IMG/VR virus record: IMGVR_UViG_3300007234_000075
Coordinates: 1-26,647 of that record
From: a virus
DNA: 26,647 nt
Direction: 5' to 3' (one strand)
The position numbers were made by a program, and so were the translations under genes. How positions within the stretch are numbered: position 1 is the stretch's first letter; each line of letters begins with the position of its first letter. A model generated the notes under the pieces. It worked only from the letters and a program-made list of their open reading frames with translations, did not search any database and was not told the DNA's origin. Positions 1 through 5,973 of this stretch are shown piece after piece.

Positions 1-824
1 GCTGATTGCATGAATAACATTTGTGCTTCGTTGATAACTCTGATATGCGGCAGTGCCATTCTCACAGGGCTTTCACCCCAAATGTCACCCACAGTCTTGC
101 CAAAACGGAACACTGTAAACATCTGCACAGGCATCTTTTTCTCTTCTAATATCTGCCCTTGTTCATTGAGTTGTACCACATAGGTGTATTCTTTTGCGTT
201 GGGCATACGGAAACAACTTTCTAGTATCTTGTGCTGTTTGTAAGGATCTTTTTGACACGCTTGTCTCATGGAATCTTCCAGTTTAGAACCATATGTTTCT
301 AATAGATAGTGCCCTGGTAGGGAGTGATCTCTAAACACTGTGTCCACTTCATTCTTGTGATTGTCTAGGAAGTATAATTGATGGCTTGGAATAGCAGTAA
401 AATTGATTGCATTATCTTCGTATGTGCCAATACAACCCACACCCGATATAACAGCATCAGTGAGTGCTTCTGATGATGCCACATAAAAATTTGAATCTCT
501 CAGTGTCTTAAACACAGTCCTGTTGGCTATGTCCAATTGAATTTTTACATCACTTGCTACTCTCTCTTTCAGATCTTCTCGCACAGACAGAGTAGCCCAC
601 TGTTGGTTTTGCGGAATCAACAAATTCAATATTGTAGATACTAAATTTTGCACACCTTCTGGTGCTGTCGAATCGTAAATTCTGCTTCTGTCCGTGGATG
701 TTGTGTCTGCCCTGTCGATATCCCTGTTAGGTCTCGTGTAGAGATATGCTTCAGATATCTCTGATTCGTGTTTCTGTCTTTCTGATTTTGCTAAACGATA
801 TGCTCGTGCAATAAAGTCTTTCAT
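1..824 (-). CDS. Portal (head-tail connector) protein, T7 gp8-like, 3' end outside window
   Basis: This frame is open from an ATG at 824 to the window edge and gives about 274 residues of a longer protein. It starts MKDFIARAYRLAKSERQKHE and continues with a YLYTRPNRDID segment and the stretch STAPEGVQNLVSTILNLLIP. That is the usual N-terminal pattern of T7-type portal proteins: a helical start, then a 'DSTAPEGVQNLAS-like' segment before the wing domain. The portal would form the dodecameric ring at the capsid vertex through which the terminase packages DNA. The family is usually somewhat over 500 residues, so roughly half is visible. The start follows the stop of the preceding gene by two bases, fitting one co-transcribed and coupled unit. 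The identification is by family recall of the N-terminal half only. Its place after terminase instead of just before scaffold and capsid is unlike T7. Confidence 0.85.
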   Translation of the reverse strand, partial: MKDFIARAYRLAKSERQKHESEISEAYLYTRPNRDIDRADTTSTDRSRIYDSTAPEGVQNLVSTILNLLIPQNQQWATLSVREDLKERVASDVKIQLDIANRTVFKTLRDSNFYVASSEALTDAVISGVGCIGTYEDNAINFTAIPSHQLYFLDNHKNEVDTVFRDHSLPGHYLLETYGSKLEDSMRQACQKDPYKQHKILESCFRMPNAKEYTYVVQLNEQGQILEEKKMPVQMFTVFRFGKTVGDIWGESPVRMALPHIRVINEAQMLFMQS

Positions 825-826
825 TA

Positions 827-1081
827 TTACTGTCCTGTATATAATGACTGATATTCTGTTTCACCAGTTGTGTCTAATGCGGAAAACAATCCACCTTGTC
901 TAGGTGTCATTAAACTTACTTTACCAGCCTGTCTTCTTTTTTCTGCCAGTGCGGCTTTTCTTCTCTCTTTTTCCGATTTTTCTGCCGCTTCGGAAGCAGA
1001 TTGATCTGCTAATTTTTTTTGAATTGCATATTGCTCTTCTGCCGAAGGCATCGCTGGTGCTTTAGGAAATATTCCTCCCAT
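827..1081 (-). CDS. Small conserved-type phage protein, charged coiled-coil, unknown function
   Basis: An 84-residue protein, MGGIFPKAPAMPSAEEQYA at its start, with a long Ala/Glu/Lys/Arg-rich middle (about residues 14-50) likely to be helical or coiled-coil, and a short Gly-rich end containing TPRQGGLFSAL. Its ATG overlaps the stop of the upstream poly-proline gene as TAATG, which points to translational coupling, and its own stop is two bases before the portal start. Small proteins opening MGG(I/L)F and rich in charge often sit near portal genes in marine podoviruses, but I do not know a function. A head-assembly or scaffold-like role is possible from position and composition; that is inference only. 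Confidence 0.75.
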   Translation of the reverse strand: MGGIFPKAPAMPSAEEQYAIQKKLADQSASEAAEKSEKERRKAALAEKRRQAGKVSLMTPRQGGLFSALDTTGETEYQSLYTGQ

Positions 1082-1440
1082 TAGTATCCTCCTCCTCTCA
1101 ATAAGCCCAATATAGTTTGTGCCGCTGATTGTGTTGGTTGTAATAAATTTTTTCTAGTACCACCTATCTGTTCTTCTGCTGTTTCTTCCACACCCAACGG
1201 AGCAGTAGGTCGTATCAATACACCTCTACCTCTCGCAGATTTTTCTAGAGCTCTACCTGTGGTTCTCGTAACCGTTGGTTCCGGAGCAGGTGCTGGAGGT
1301 GGGGGTGGTGGGGGTGGTGGTGGAGGTGGTGGGCTTGGTCTGCCTCCCATCATCTGTACCACTGGTCCCGTGTATTGAGATGAAATTTCTTCAACGATGT
1401 TGAAATCCTTATCCCAAACTATTTTTGAATAAATTTTCAT
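1081..1440 (-). CDS. Poly-proline protein between terminase and portal, unknown function
   Basis: A 119-residue protein with three parts: a folded-looking N-terminus (about residues 1-30, MKIYSKIVWDKDFNIVEEIS), a run of 13 consecutive prolines followed by APAPEP (about residues 38-56), and a basic then Gly-rich C-terminus ending LLRGGGY. The proline codons are mixed (CCA, CCC, CCT), so the run is maintained at protein level and is not a simple nucleotide slippage tract. Such a run stalls ribosomes and would need elongation factor P of the host. The gene follows terminase after an 80-base gap and couples to the next gene by TAATG. I do not recognise a family; a virion or packaging accessory role is suggested only by position. 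Confidence 0.75.
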   Translation of the reverse strand: MKIYSKIVWDKDFNIVEEISSQYTGPVVQMMGGRPSPPPPPPPPPPPPPAPAPEPTVTRTTGRALEKSARGRGVLIRPTAPLGVEETAEEQIGGTRKNLLQPTQSAAQTILGLLRGGGY

Positions 1441-1477
1441 TTTTTCTTTTTGGCCTTTCGCGCGTGTGTTATTATTA

Positions 1478-1508
1478 TATAAATAACTTTGACAGTCAAA
1501 TTATTTAT
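1478..1508. repeat. AT-rich imperfect palindrome downstream of terminase
   Basis: In the gap between the terminase stop and the poly-proline gene, AAATAACTTTGAC and GTCAAATTATTT form an almost perfect inverted repeat around a single central base, broken by one extra C. The core TTTGACAGTCAAA is a perfect 13-base odd palindrome. It could be a protein-binding site, an mRNA hairpin or a processing site. A TTGACT/TATAAT pair on the minus strand exists here but with only 14 bases between, too short for a normal sigma-70 promoter. Confidence 0.55.
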
Positions 1509-1520
1509 CAGAATCTGTTG

Positions 1521-2990
1521 CTAATTGATCTTAAATCGGCTTCCAGCGTTCTGTAAGGGGTTGAATACCTTAGCTACCTTTGTGACATCCACAGAGAGAT
1601 TTGGTAGGTTGCTGATCGCTTCAGCGGTAGCATCTATGCAGTCATCGTGTTTCATACGCGGAAATGCTTGTAGTTCATCCATAAACAAACTATTATCTCG
1701 CACTCGCTCATGGACATATAATCTACCCACTTTGATCAGAGGTTCCATTATTTGTGCTATGAATACCATTTTGTTTTTGTTACGGAATTTAGGCACCACT
1801 TGCACCATTATCTTCATTTCACGTGCCACTCTCCTTAATTCATTAGCAAGTGTAGCGGAAAAGTTTTCTTCCACAAATACGTGAGATATTTTGTGTTTAG
1901 CACAAGACAAAATAATTTCGCGACATTGTATTGTAAAATCTTTTGTGTCAGCATCCACCGCAGAAAGTGTAACAACATCATGGACAAAAGTATTGCCATC
2001 CATATCTCTAGCCACTATAGATAACACAGAGGCATCTCTACCATGGAGTCCTGTTGCGGCATCCCACGCGGCACATAATCTTGAAATGTTGTGTTTGCCT
2101 AGATGACAGGAAGTCAGATAGGTTCCAAATGGCTGTGCGATATTTTGCCATAAAAACTCATCAGTATAATATTTTATATTTTCCAATTGTACCAGTGATT
2201 GATATATGCTGACAGGTTGTAGCATATACTGTGATAGATAGTCACCTTCTGTGGTTTCCATCCTCTGTCGTTCTAACCAATCGTATGTAAACATACCTTC
2301 TGGGTGATTGTCCCAAGCAAGATATTCTTCATCAATTTCTGTAGAATCTTCCTGTCTAATTTTCCTTGTGCGTATGGCTGGGACTTTCTTTAATTCATAT
2401 CCCACTGATTGTAAATGATCATAGATGGTATCTTCGTGATGGGGTGTTCCCACCATCAAAATTCTAGGTGCCAGTTTTCCAAACTCTGCTACTCGCTCTT
2501 TGGTCTTGGCTCGCTGATCCGCACTTAACACGTTGTCAGATGTTTCCACATCATCACCAATCACCATAGAAGCGTGTAATCCTGTATAAGATGCTCCCAG
2601 TGATGACACTGTGACAGATGGGTTAAGTTGCATAATGGGTCGCTCCACTGTGAATGTTTCTGATTTCCAAGTGTATAGATCTGATTTAAGATGCTGTAGC
2701 AGAGGATGATTTTCTATCGTGTTCCTAATAAACATTGAGTTACGCAATGCAAGATTTCTTTTGGCAGAAATCAATAGACAGGTCCAATTGGGATCTGTGT
2801 ATAATTTCCAACACACGTAAGCCCCAATGATATAGGACTTACCACCATTACGAAACATTTGAAGAATCCTTCTAGGATTCTCTTCTGTTTGCTCTAGCCA
2901 ATCAGCAATTTCTAAATGGACATCAGGTGTTGTGTGTTGTGATATAATGTTTAATGTATCTAAAAACACCTTGAAAGGTATTTTAGACAT
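1521..2990 (-). CDS. Terminase large subunit, T7 gp19-like
   Basis: A 489-residue ATP-driven DNA-packaging motor with nuclease. The N-terminal ATPase shows a Walker A-like FRNGGKS at residues 46-52, Walker B with catalytic acid in MVIGDDVE (142-149) and a coupling-motif candidate MVGTPH (179-184). The C-terminal nuclease (RNase H fold) has the expected acidic residues: D310 in AAWDAATG, E374/E375 in VFVEEN, and D449/D450 with D453 in KHDDCIDA. All key residues expected of the family are present and the length is normal for T7-type terminases (slightly under 600 in T7). The ATG overlaps the stop of the upstream small gene as TAATG. It would dock on the portal whose gene lies two genes downstream. 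Confidence 0.95.
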   Translation of the reverse strand: MSKIPFKVFLDTLNIISQHTTPDVHLEIADWLEQTEENPRRILQMFRNGGKSYIIGAYVCWKLYTDPNWTCLLISAKRNLALRNSMFIRNTIENHPLLQHLKSDLYTWKSETFTVERPIMQLNPSVTVSSLGASYTGLHASMVIGDDVETSDNVLSADQRAKTKERVAEFGKLAPRILMVGTPHHEDTIYDHLQSVGYELKKVPAIRTRKIRQEDSTEIDEEYLAWDNHPEGMFTYDWLERQRMETTEGDYLSQYMLQPVSIYQSLVQLENIKYYTDEFLWQNIAQPFGTYLTSCHLGKHNISRLCAAWDAATGLHGRDASVLSIVARDMDGNTFVHDVVTLSAVDADTKDFTIQCREIILSCAKHKISHVFVEENFSATLANELRRVAREMKIMVQVVPKFRNKNKMVFIAQIMEPLIKVGRLYVHERVRDNSLFMDELQAFPRMKHDDCIDATAEAISNLPNLSVDVTKVAKVFNPLQNAGSRFKIN

Positions 2991-3307
2991 TATTCATTTA
3001 TGCTTTTATTGATCCTCTGAGTTGCTAATTCAAGTAGTTTTGCCGCTTGTCCTTTTTCTTCCTGACTGTTTTGTCCAGTAGGATGGATTGCTCCACTCTT
3101 GGATTGTGCCAAATATTTTAACATTTGTAATTTGGCTCTCTTAGCATTGTCTAAAAAAGTTGTCTTCTTGATGTAGTCTTTGTCATCAGAAGATGGATAA
3201 GCCGCATTGAATAACTCATGAGCTTCGTTGACTTCTTTATCCCAATAACCATCAGCGAACTGTTTGAGGATATCTAACCATTCTTTATCTACTCTATTTT
3301 TTGTCAT
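2990..3307 (-). CDS. Probable terminase small subunit (by position)
   Basis: A 105-residue, mostly helical and charged protein immediately upstream of the terminase large-subunit gene, overlapping it as TAATG. In T7-like phages the small terminase (gp18, about 90 residues) is a small DNA-recognition partner of the large subunit and sits just upstream of it. I see no sequence motif that proves the assignment: there is a helical N-terminus (KEWLDILKQFADGYW), a central Lys-rich helix and a Lys/Glu-rich tail. The start overlaps the upstream gene's stop by four bases (ATGA). An unrelated accessory protein remains possible. Confidence 0.6.
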   Translation of the reverse strand: MTKNRVDKEWLDILKQFADGYWDKEVNEAHELFNAAYPSSDDKDYIKKTTFLDNAKRAKLQMLKYLAQSKSGAIHPTGQNSQEEKGQAAKLLELATQRINKSINE

Positions 3308-3504
3308 TGCTGTGGTCCTTTGGGTAGATATGATACAACTTTGTTGTACACTGTGGCTACTCCTGCTAGGTCTGCCGCAGTGAATATACCTCTACGTGTA
3401 GCCATATCGATGATTTGTGCTATCACTGTGAGTTCTTGTGGATTGAATTGTGCCTGTACTGCTCCTGTAAATTCAGGCATAGATGTTTCTTTATCTTTTT
3501 TCAT
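3304..3504 (-). CDS. Small hypothetical protein upstream of terminase
   Basis: A 66-residue protein beginning MKKDKETSMPEFTGAVQAQF. The centre (PQELTVIAQIIDMATRRGIFTAADLAGVATVYNKVVSYL) looks like two or three short amphipathic helices. The ATG at 3504 is preceded by AAAGGA at a good Shine-Dalgarno distance. The stop overlaps the next start as ATGA, so it is translated with the terminase genes. I do not recognise a family. Nothing in it suggests membrane insertion. A packaging cofactor is a guess from position. Confidence 0.75.
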   Translation of the reverse strand: MKKDKETSMPEFTGAVQAQFNPQELTVIAQIIDMATRRGIFTAADLAGVATVYNKVVSYLPKGPQQ

Positions 3505-3537
3505 TGCTATTCCTTTTGTTTTTCTTTTCTATTTAGA

Positions 3538-3600
3538 TGGTGTTATTGAAAGAGACTACTTTGTATGCCAGAGTATTAACGTTAAAAATCAATAACACCA
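3538..3600 (-). repeat. Intergenic 12-bp inverted repeat (mRNA hairpin)
   Basis: TGGTGTTATTGA (3538-3549) is perfectly complementary to TCAATAACACCA (3589-3600), with 39 bases between that include the palindrome TTAACGTTAA (3575-3584). It fills most of the 99-base gap before the 66-residue gene, on the transcript of the terminase cluster. No T-run follows on the minus strand, so it is not a typical intrinsic terminator. An RNase III-type processing or mRNA-stability hairpin is a reasonable guess by analogy with T7 intergenic hairpins. Confidence 0.65.
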
Positions 3601-3603
3601 AAA

Positions 3604-4071
3604 TTATTTAGCAATTAAACTATCAAGTATTGGATTTCCATATTGTTTATTTTTTTGTTTCATTTCGATCTGCTGATCTATCCATATGGTTGCTACTTTT
3701 GGGTAATGTTTTTCCATTATAGTTTTTAAATCATCCATCATTCTATTCCATCTATCAATCTGTCTTTCACTTATTCTTCTAGTCTTTTGAGAGTGACACA
3801 TAGACTCCACTATCTGTGCTAATTGATCTAATATACTTTGTTTGCCTAATCCAACTGTGCTAGAATGATAACGAGCTTTTCTTAAATGTGTTAGCCAATA
3901 ATCAGAAAATGTTATAAAGTCATCTGAATCAGGTATATCTTTTAACATCAATTCTATTGTTTCTAATATGTGAATGTTTAGTGCTTGTTTGTCACTGCCT
4001 TTATGATCTAAATAATCATAATATGCCCCACCATTGAATTCAAATATATCATCATAATTAAATGTTTTCAT
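3604..4071 (-). CDS. Hypothetical helical protein, terminase cluster
   Basis: A 155-residue protein without recognised domain. It opens MKTFNYDDIFEFNGGAYYDYL, is acidic in the first third and basic with Arg/Lys/Gln in the last (RRISERQIDRWNRMMDDL, KHYPKVATIWIDQQIEMKQK), and looks mostly alpha-helical. The start has AAGGA before it at a normal distance. It follows the GNAT-like gene after 8 bases and is followed by a 99-base gap holding a strong inverted repeat. No signal peptide or membrane segment is visible. Function unknown. Confidence 0.75.
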   Translation of the reverse strand: MKTFNYDDIFEFNGGAYYDYLDHKGSDKQALNIHILETIELMLKDIPDSDDFITFSDYWLTHLRKARYHSSTVGLGKQSILDQLAQIVESMCHSQKTRRISERQIDRWNRMMDDLKTIMEKHYPKVATIWIDQQIEMKQKNKQYGNPILDSLIAK

Positions 4072-4079
4072 ACTGTTCC

Positions 4080-4553
4080 TTATTGTAATGTTTTTTTGAA
4101 AAAATTTCCCACCACATCATATTTGAGAAATTCATATATTTTAGATACTTTAGGTGCTATCAACACAGATGTCGCAGGAGCAAATTCTTTACAGCCTTGT
4201 TCTTTAGCCCAACGCTCCGCACATTTAACCAATTTGATAGCCAGCATAGGCCAACGATTTCTGTAGTCTGGATCGATATAGAAAAAATAATCGCTGGCTG
4301 TTTTCTCACTGTTGAAAAAATAATAACTGATGTATGCCACATACATTCCAATTATTTTGCCTTGATATTTTGCTGTCCATCCATTGCCCCATTGTCTGTT
4401 TTGGACACGTATCTCTCTGTCCAATTGTCTCAATCTTTCAGGTTGATAGGGAAGAAAATGATAGGCACCTTCTTGATGCATACGTGCACCTAATGCTATC
4501 ATTTCTTCCACATCTTCTTCCTGGTATTCTTGTATGGAATAATTATTTTCCAT
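4080..4553 (-). CDS. GNAT-fold acetyltransferase-like protein
   Basis: A 157-residue protein with the layout of the Gcn5-related N-acetyltransferase fold: N-terminal strand-helix (YSIQEYQEEDVEEMIALG, 5-22), a central strand GKIIGMYVAYISYYFF (65-80), the acetyl-CoA-site-like segment DYFFYIDPDYRNRWPMLAIKLVKCAERWAKEQG (88-120), and a last part with YEFLKYDVVGNFFKK (140-154) typical of the closing strand. The glycine of the usual R/Q-x-x-G-x-G/A loop is replaced (YRNRWPML), so catalysis is uncertain. Marine podoviruses often carry such GNAT-like proteins in the late region, and T7 gp13 has a comparable look. The start overlaps the previous gene by 11 bases. The target is unknown; it could act on host or virion protein, or be a structural derivative. 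Confidence 0.7.
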   Translation of the reverse strand: MENNYSIQEYQEEDVEEMIALGARMHQEGAYHFLPYQPERLRQLDREIRVQNRQWGNGWTAKYQGKIIGMYVAYISYYFFNSEKTASDYFFYIDPDYRNRWPMLAIKLVKCAERWAKEQGCKEFAPATSVLIAPKVSKIYEFLKYDVVGNFFKKTLQ

Positions 4554-4779
4554 TTTTTTCTTGTTGCCTTGCTTTGATCATTAGAAGTATTTCTTCTGCT
4601 CTTGAAGCACGGGCACAATTCAATCCCGCGGTAACAACTTCTTGTAAAGTGTATTGCTCTTTTTTAATCAACCAAAGTAATGGTATCAATCGCGGTGGTT
4701 GTTGTTTCCAGAAATGTTCTTCTCTGATTTTTTTATTTTTTACTTCTAATAGTATTTCTTTTAAAGATTTTTTCTTCAT
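4543..4779 (-). CDS. Small basic hypothetical protein, first gene of terminase cluster
   Basis: A 78-residue Lys/Glu-rich protein (MKKKSLKEILLEVKNKKIRE at the start) with a likely helical body and no Cys pattern, signal peptide or membrane helix. The start at 4779 is preceded by AAAGGACTAGGCA, a usable Shine-Dalgarno with long spacing, and the gene is the first after a promoter region at 4864-4925 and a leader hairpin. It overlaps the following GNAT-like gene by 11 bases. Function not recognised. Confidence 0.7.
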   Translation of the reverse strand: MKKKSLKEILLEVKNKKIREEHFWKQQPPRLIPLLWLIKKEQYTLQEVVTAGLNCARASRAEEILLMIKARQQEKNGK

Positions 4780-4800
4780 TGCCTAGTCCTTTTGTTTACA

Positions 4801-4856
4801 GCACAACGTAAGTCTTATTTGATTTGTAGAGGATAAAACAATACGTTACGTTGTGC
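4801..4856 (-). promoter_or_regulatory. Leader hairpin, 11-bp perfect stem
   Basis: GCACAACGTAA (4801-4811) is the exact reverse complement of TTACGTTGTGC (4846-4856), with a 34-base loop. With the promoter at 4864-4894, the transcript would start near 4858, so the hairpin would form the very 5' end of the mRNA, about 20 bases before the start codon of the first gene. It may protect the mRNA, control access to the ribosome site, or be a dyad protein-binding site. Confidence 0.6.
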
Positions 4857-4863
4857 TTGTTTA

Positions 4864-4894
4864 TACTTATAGTTTCATTTTATGCCTTTGTCAA
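4864..4894 (-). promoter_or_regulatory. Sigma-70-type promoter for the terminase cluster
   Basis: On the minus strand TTGACA (4894-4889) is followed after exactly 17 bases by TATAAG (4871-4866), five of six matches to the -10 consensus. The -10 continues as TATAAGTA, which also resembles the T4-late-like box seen elsewhere in the window. It faces the gene starting at 4779. Confidence 0.6.
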
Positions 4895-4917
4895 GCCTAA
4901 ATTGCCTTAAGTAAAAA

Positions 4918-4968
4918 TATTTATACAAACTCAAAAAAATATGGTGTCTTTTTGAGTTTGTATAAGTA
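4918..4968. promoter_or_regulatory. Mirrored divergent promoter-like element (17-bp inverted repeat)
   Basis: TTTTTGAGTTTGTATAA reads on the plus strand at 4949-4965 and on the minus strand at 4937-4921, a perfect 17-bp inverted repeat with an 11-base spacer. On the minus strand it runs into TATAAATA (4925-4918), the octamer found before other late genes; on the plus strand into TATAAGTA (4961-4968). This places a mirrored pair of late-promoter-like boxes, one facing the terminase cluster, the other facing the structured RNA region. The arms also could form a hairpin in RNA, but no T-run follows on either strand as a terminator would need. Confidence 0.5.
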
Positions 4969-4969
4969 T

Positions 4970-5690
4970 ATGTGATTAGGCAGACACAGGCATATAAATT
5001 TCTCAATAGGCAACATAGCAACAGCAAAATTGGTAAGAGTTTAACACACCCTCTAAATTGTGTAGATGAGTTGCAATCTAAACTGTTAGGCAAGGACAGT
5101 ATAAACAAATGGGCAGTGATGCTAACAGGAGTTGGACACTCTCTTGTTGGATATCAATAACTATACCTTTAAGGTCGCAACGATTCACCTTGTGTTATTG
5201 ATACTGGAAGTCGGACACTGGAAACAGGAACGTAAGATATGCAATACCCTTTACGTTTAAATGGTTGGATGTTGTGAATGCTGTGAGGAGTTCTTTTGGT
5301 TTTTTACTAAAAGTGCTCTTGCCAACTACAGCAAAAAAAGAAAAGGTGATGAGCGAGAGCGATATCACTGATTGGCTTTGCCAATCATACACTGTATCAC
5401 ACAGCCCAGAAATAATTCATTTGTACAATATCTAAATAAATACTGATGAGTTCGAATTGGCAGTTTCTCTTATATAAAGTCATCAAATTGCACTGCGAAC
5501 TCAATGAGTGGCACAACTACTCCCTATTGCCTAGTTAATGGTTGTGCAATTCAGAGCAGGGGTAATCTCCTACGATTTGTATGTACTAATAAAAGTCGTG
5601 ATTTATCCCTGCTCATTTACCATTAGGTAAATACTGTGTGGGTCGAAGTTTCCTATGCCATATTTTACTCCGGCCCACGCACAGTATGAA
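4970..5690 (+). ncRNA. Candidate large, highly structured phage RNA
   Basis: About 0.7 kb between divergent genes has no convincing reading frame but many complementary segments. Helices I can pair by eye include 5124-5130/5142-5148, 5152-5161/5194-5203 (10 bp perfect), 5228-5235/5251-5258, 5262-5268/5322-5328, 5286-5290/5316-5320 with 5293-5300/5306-5313, 5346-5350/5364-5368, 5369-5376/5380-5387 (8 bp, 3-base loop), 5447-5454/5496-5503, 5511-5517/5541-5547, 5554-5565/5603-5614 with inner 5571-5578/5593-5600, 5616-5621/5626-5631, and 5632-5645/5671-5686. The segment 5114-5118/5216-5220 may close a multi-way junction. Several helices contain G-U pairs on the plus strand (for example 5562-5606, 5298-5308, 5643-5673) that would be C-A mismatches on the other strand, so a plus-strand RNA is indicated. 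The last helices abut with 0-1 base between them. Size and layout recall ornate phage RNAs such as GOLLD and ROOL, but I cannot confirm a family. Exact ends are unknown; the 5' end is placed after the promoter-like box at 4961-4968. Confidence 0.65.
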
Positions 5691-5973
5691 AGAATCCAAG
5701 TTTTTCCAAAAATTACAAGAGATAGGACTGCGTATGGAACACGTGCCCAGCACCAAAGGTATGTCACGAAGAAGACCCACTTCATCACAATATTCAAAAG
5801 AATGCAAGTACTGGGACAGATTTCAAAGCCAAAATGGTAGCGTATGGAACTTGTATCGAATATATCCTATCTGTGATGATATCAGAGATTGCGGAAAACC
5901 ACACATACACACTTGGTCTAAACCTCGACAAGAATGGTATTCTCGTTGTCAACAGTGTAGTAAAAAATATTAA
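5686..5973 (+). CDS. Small zinc-finger-like protein on plus strand, downstream of the structured RNA
   Basis: A 95-residue basic protein if started at ATG 5686 (a GTG at 5638 in frame lies inside a helix of the RNA and is unlikely; ATG 5734 has a better Shine-Dalgarno, AGGA six bases before it, giving 79 residues). The C-terminal third has C63-X5-C69, H73, H75 and C88-X2-C91, with a WSKPRQEWYSR segment between, a pattern suited to binding one zinc ion. C40 is an extra cysteine. Such small zinc-ribbon proteins often bind DNA or RNA, but I do not recognise the family. It lies opposite to all late genes and its stop codon overlaps the tail-fibre stop by two bases, so the two genes converge with no room for a separate terminator. 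It may be co-transcribed with the RNA upstream. Confidence 0.65.
   Translation: MKESKFFQKLQEIGLRMEHVPSTKGMSRRRPTSSQYSKECKYWDRFQSQNGSVWNLYRIYPICDDIRDCGKPHIHTWSKPRQEWYSRCQQCSKKY

Noticed and set aside
4921-4965. The 17-bp inverted repeat as an intrinsic terminator
   Set aside because: The stem is AT-rich and neither strand has a T-run right after it; the arms instead lead into promoter-like boxes on both sides.
4875-5392. Short open frames (60-80 residues) on both strands in the 4.8-5.4 kb gap
   Set aside because: No ribosome sites, no domain-like patterns, and they coincide with the helices of the candidate RNA.
5447-5470. tRNA-like TTCGAAT sequence
   Set aside because: Flanking bases do not form a T-arm stem, and no acceptor, D or anticodon arms could be matched; the segment pairs better with 5496-5503.
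5638-5685. GTG start at 5638 for the plus-strand zinc-finger gene
   Set aside because: It lies inside the last helix of the structured RNA, has no Shine-Dalgarno, and the added residues do not fit the rest of the protein.
4970-5690. Group I intron or tmRNA as explanation of the structured region
   Set aside because: I found no convincing P/Q/R/S core sequences, no split gene on the plus strand, and no tRNA-like ends or tag frame; this needs a covariance-model search to be final.
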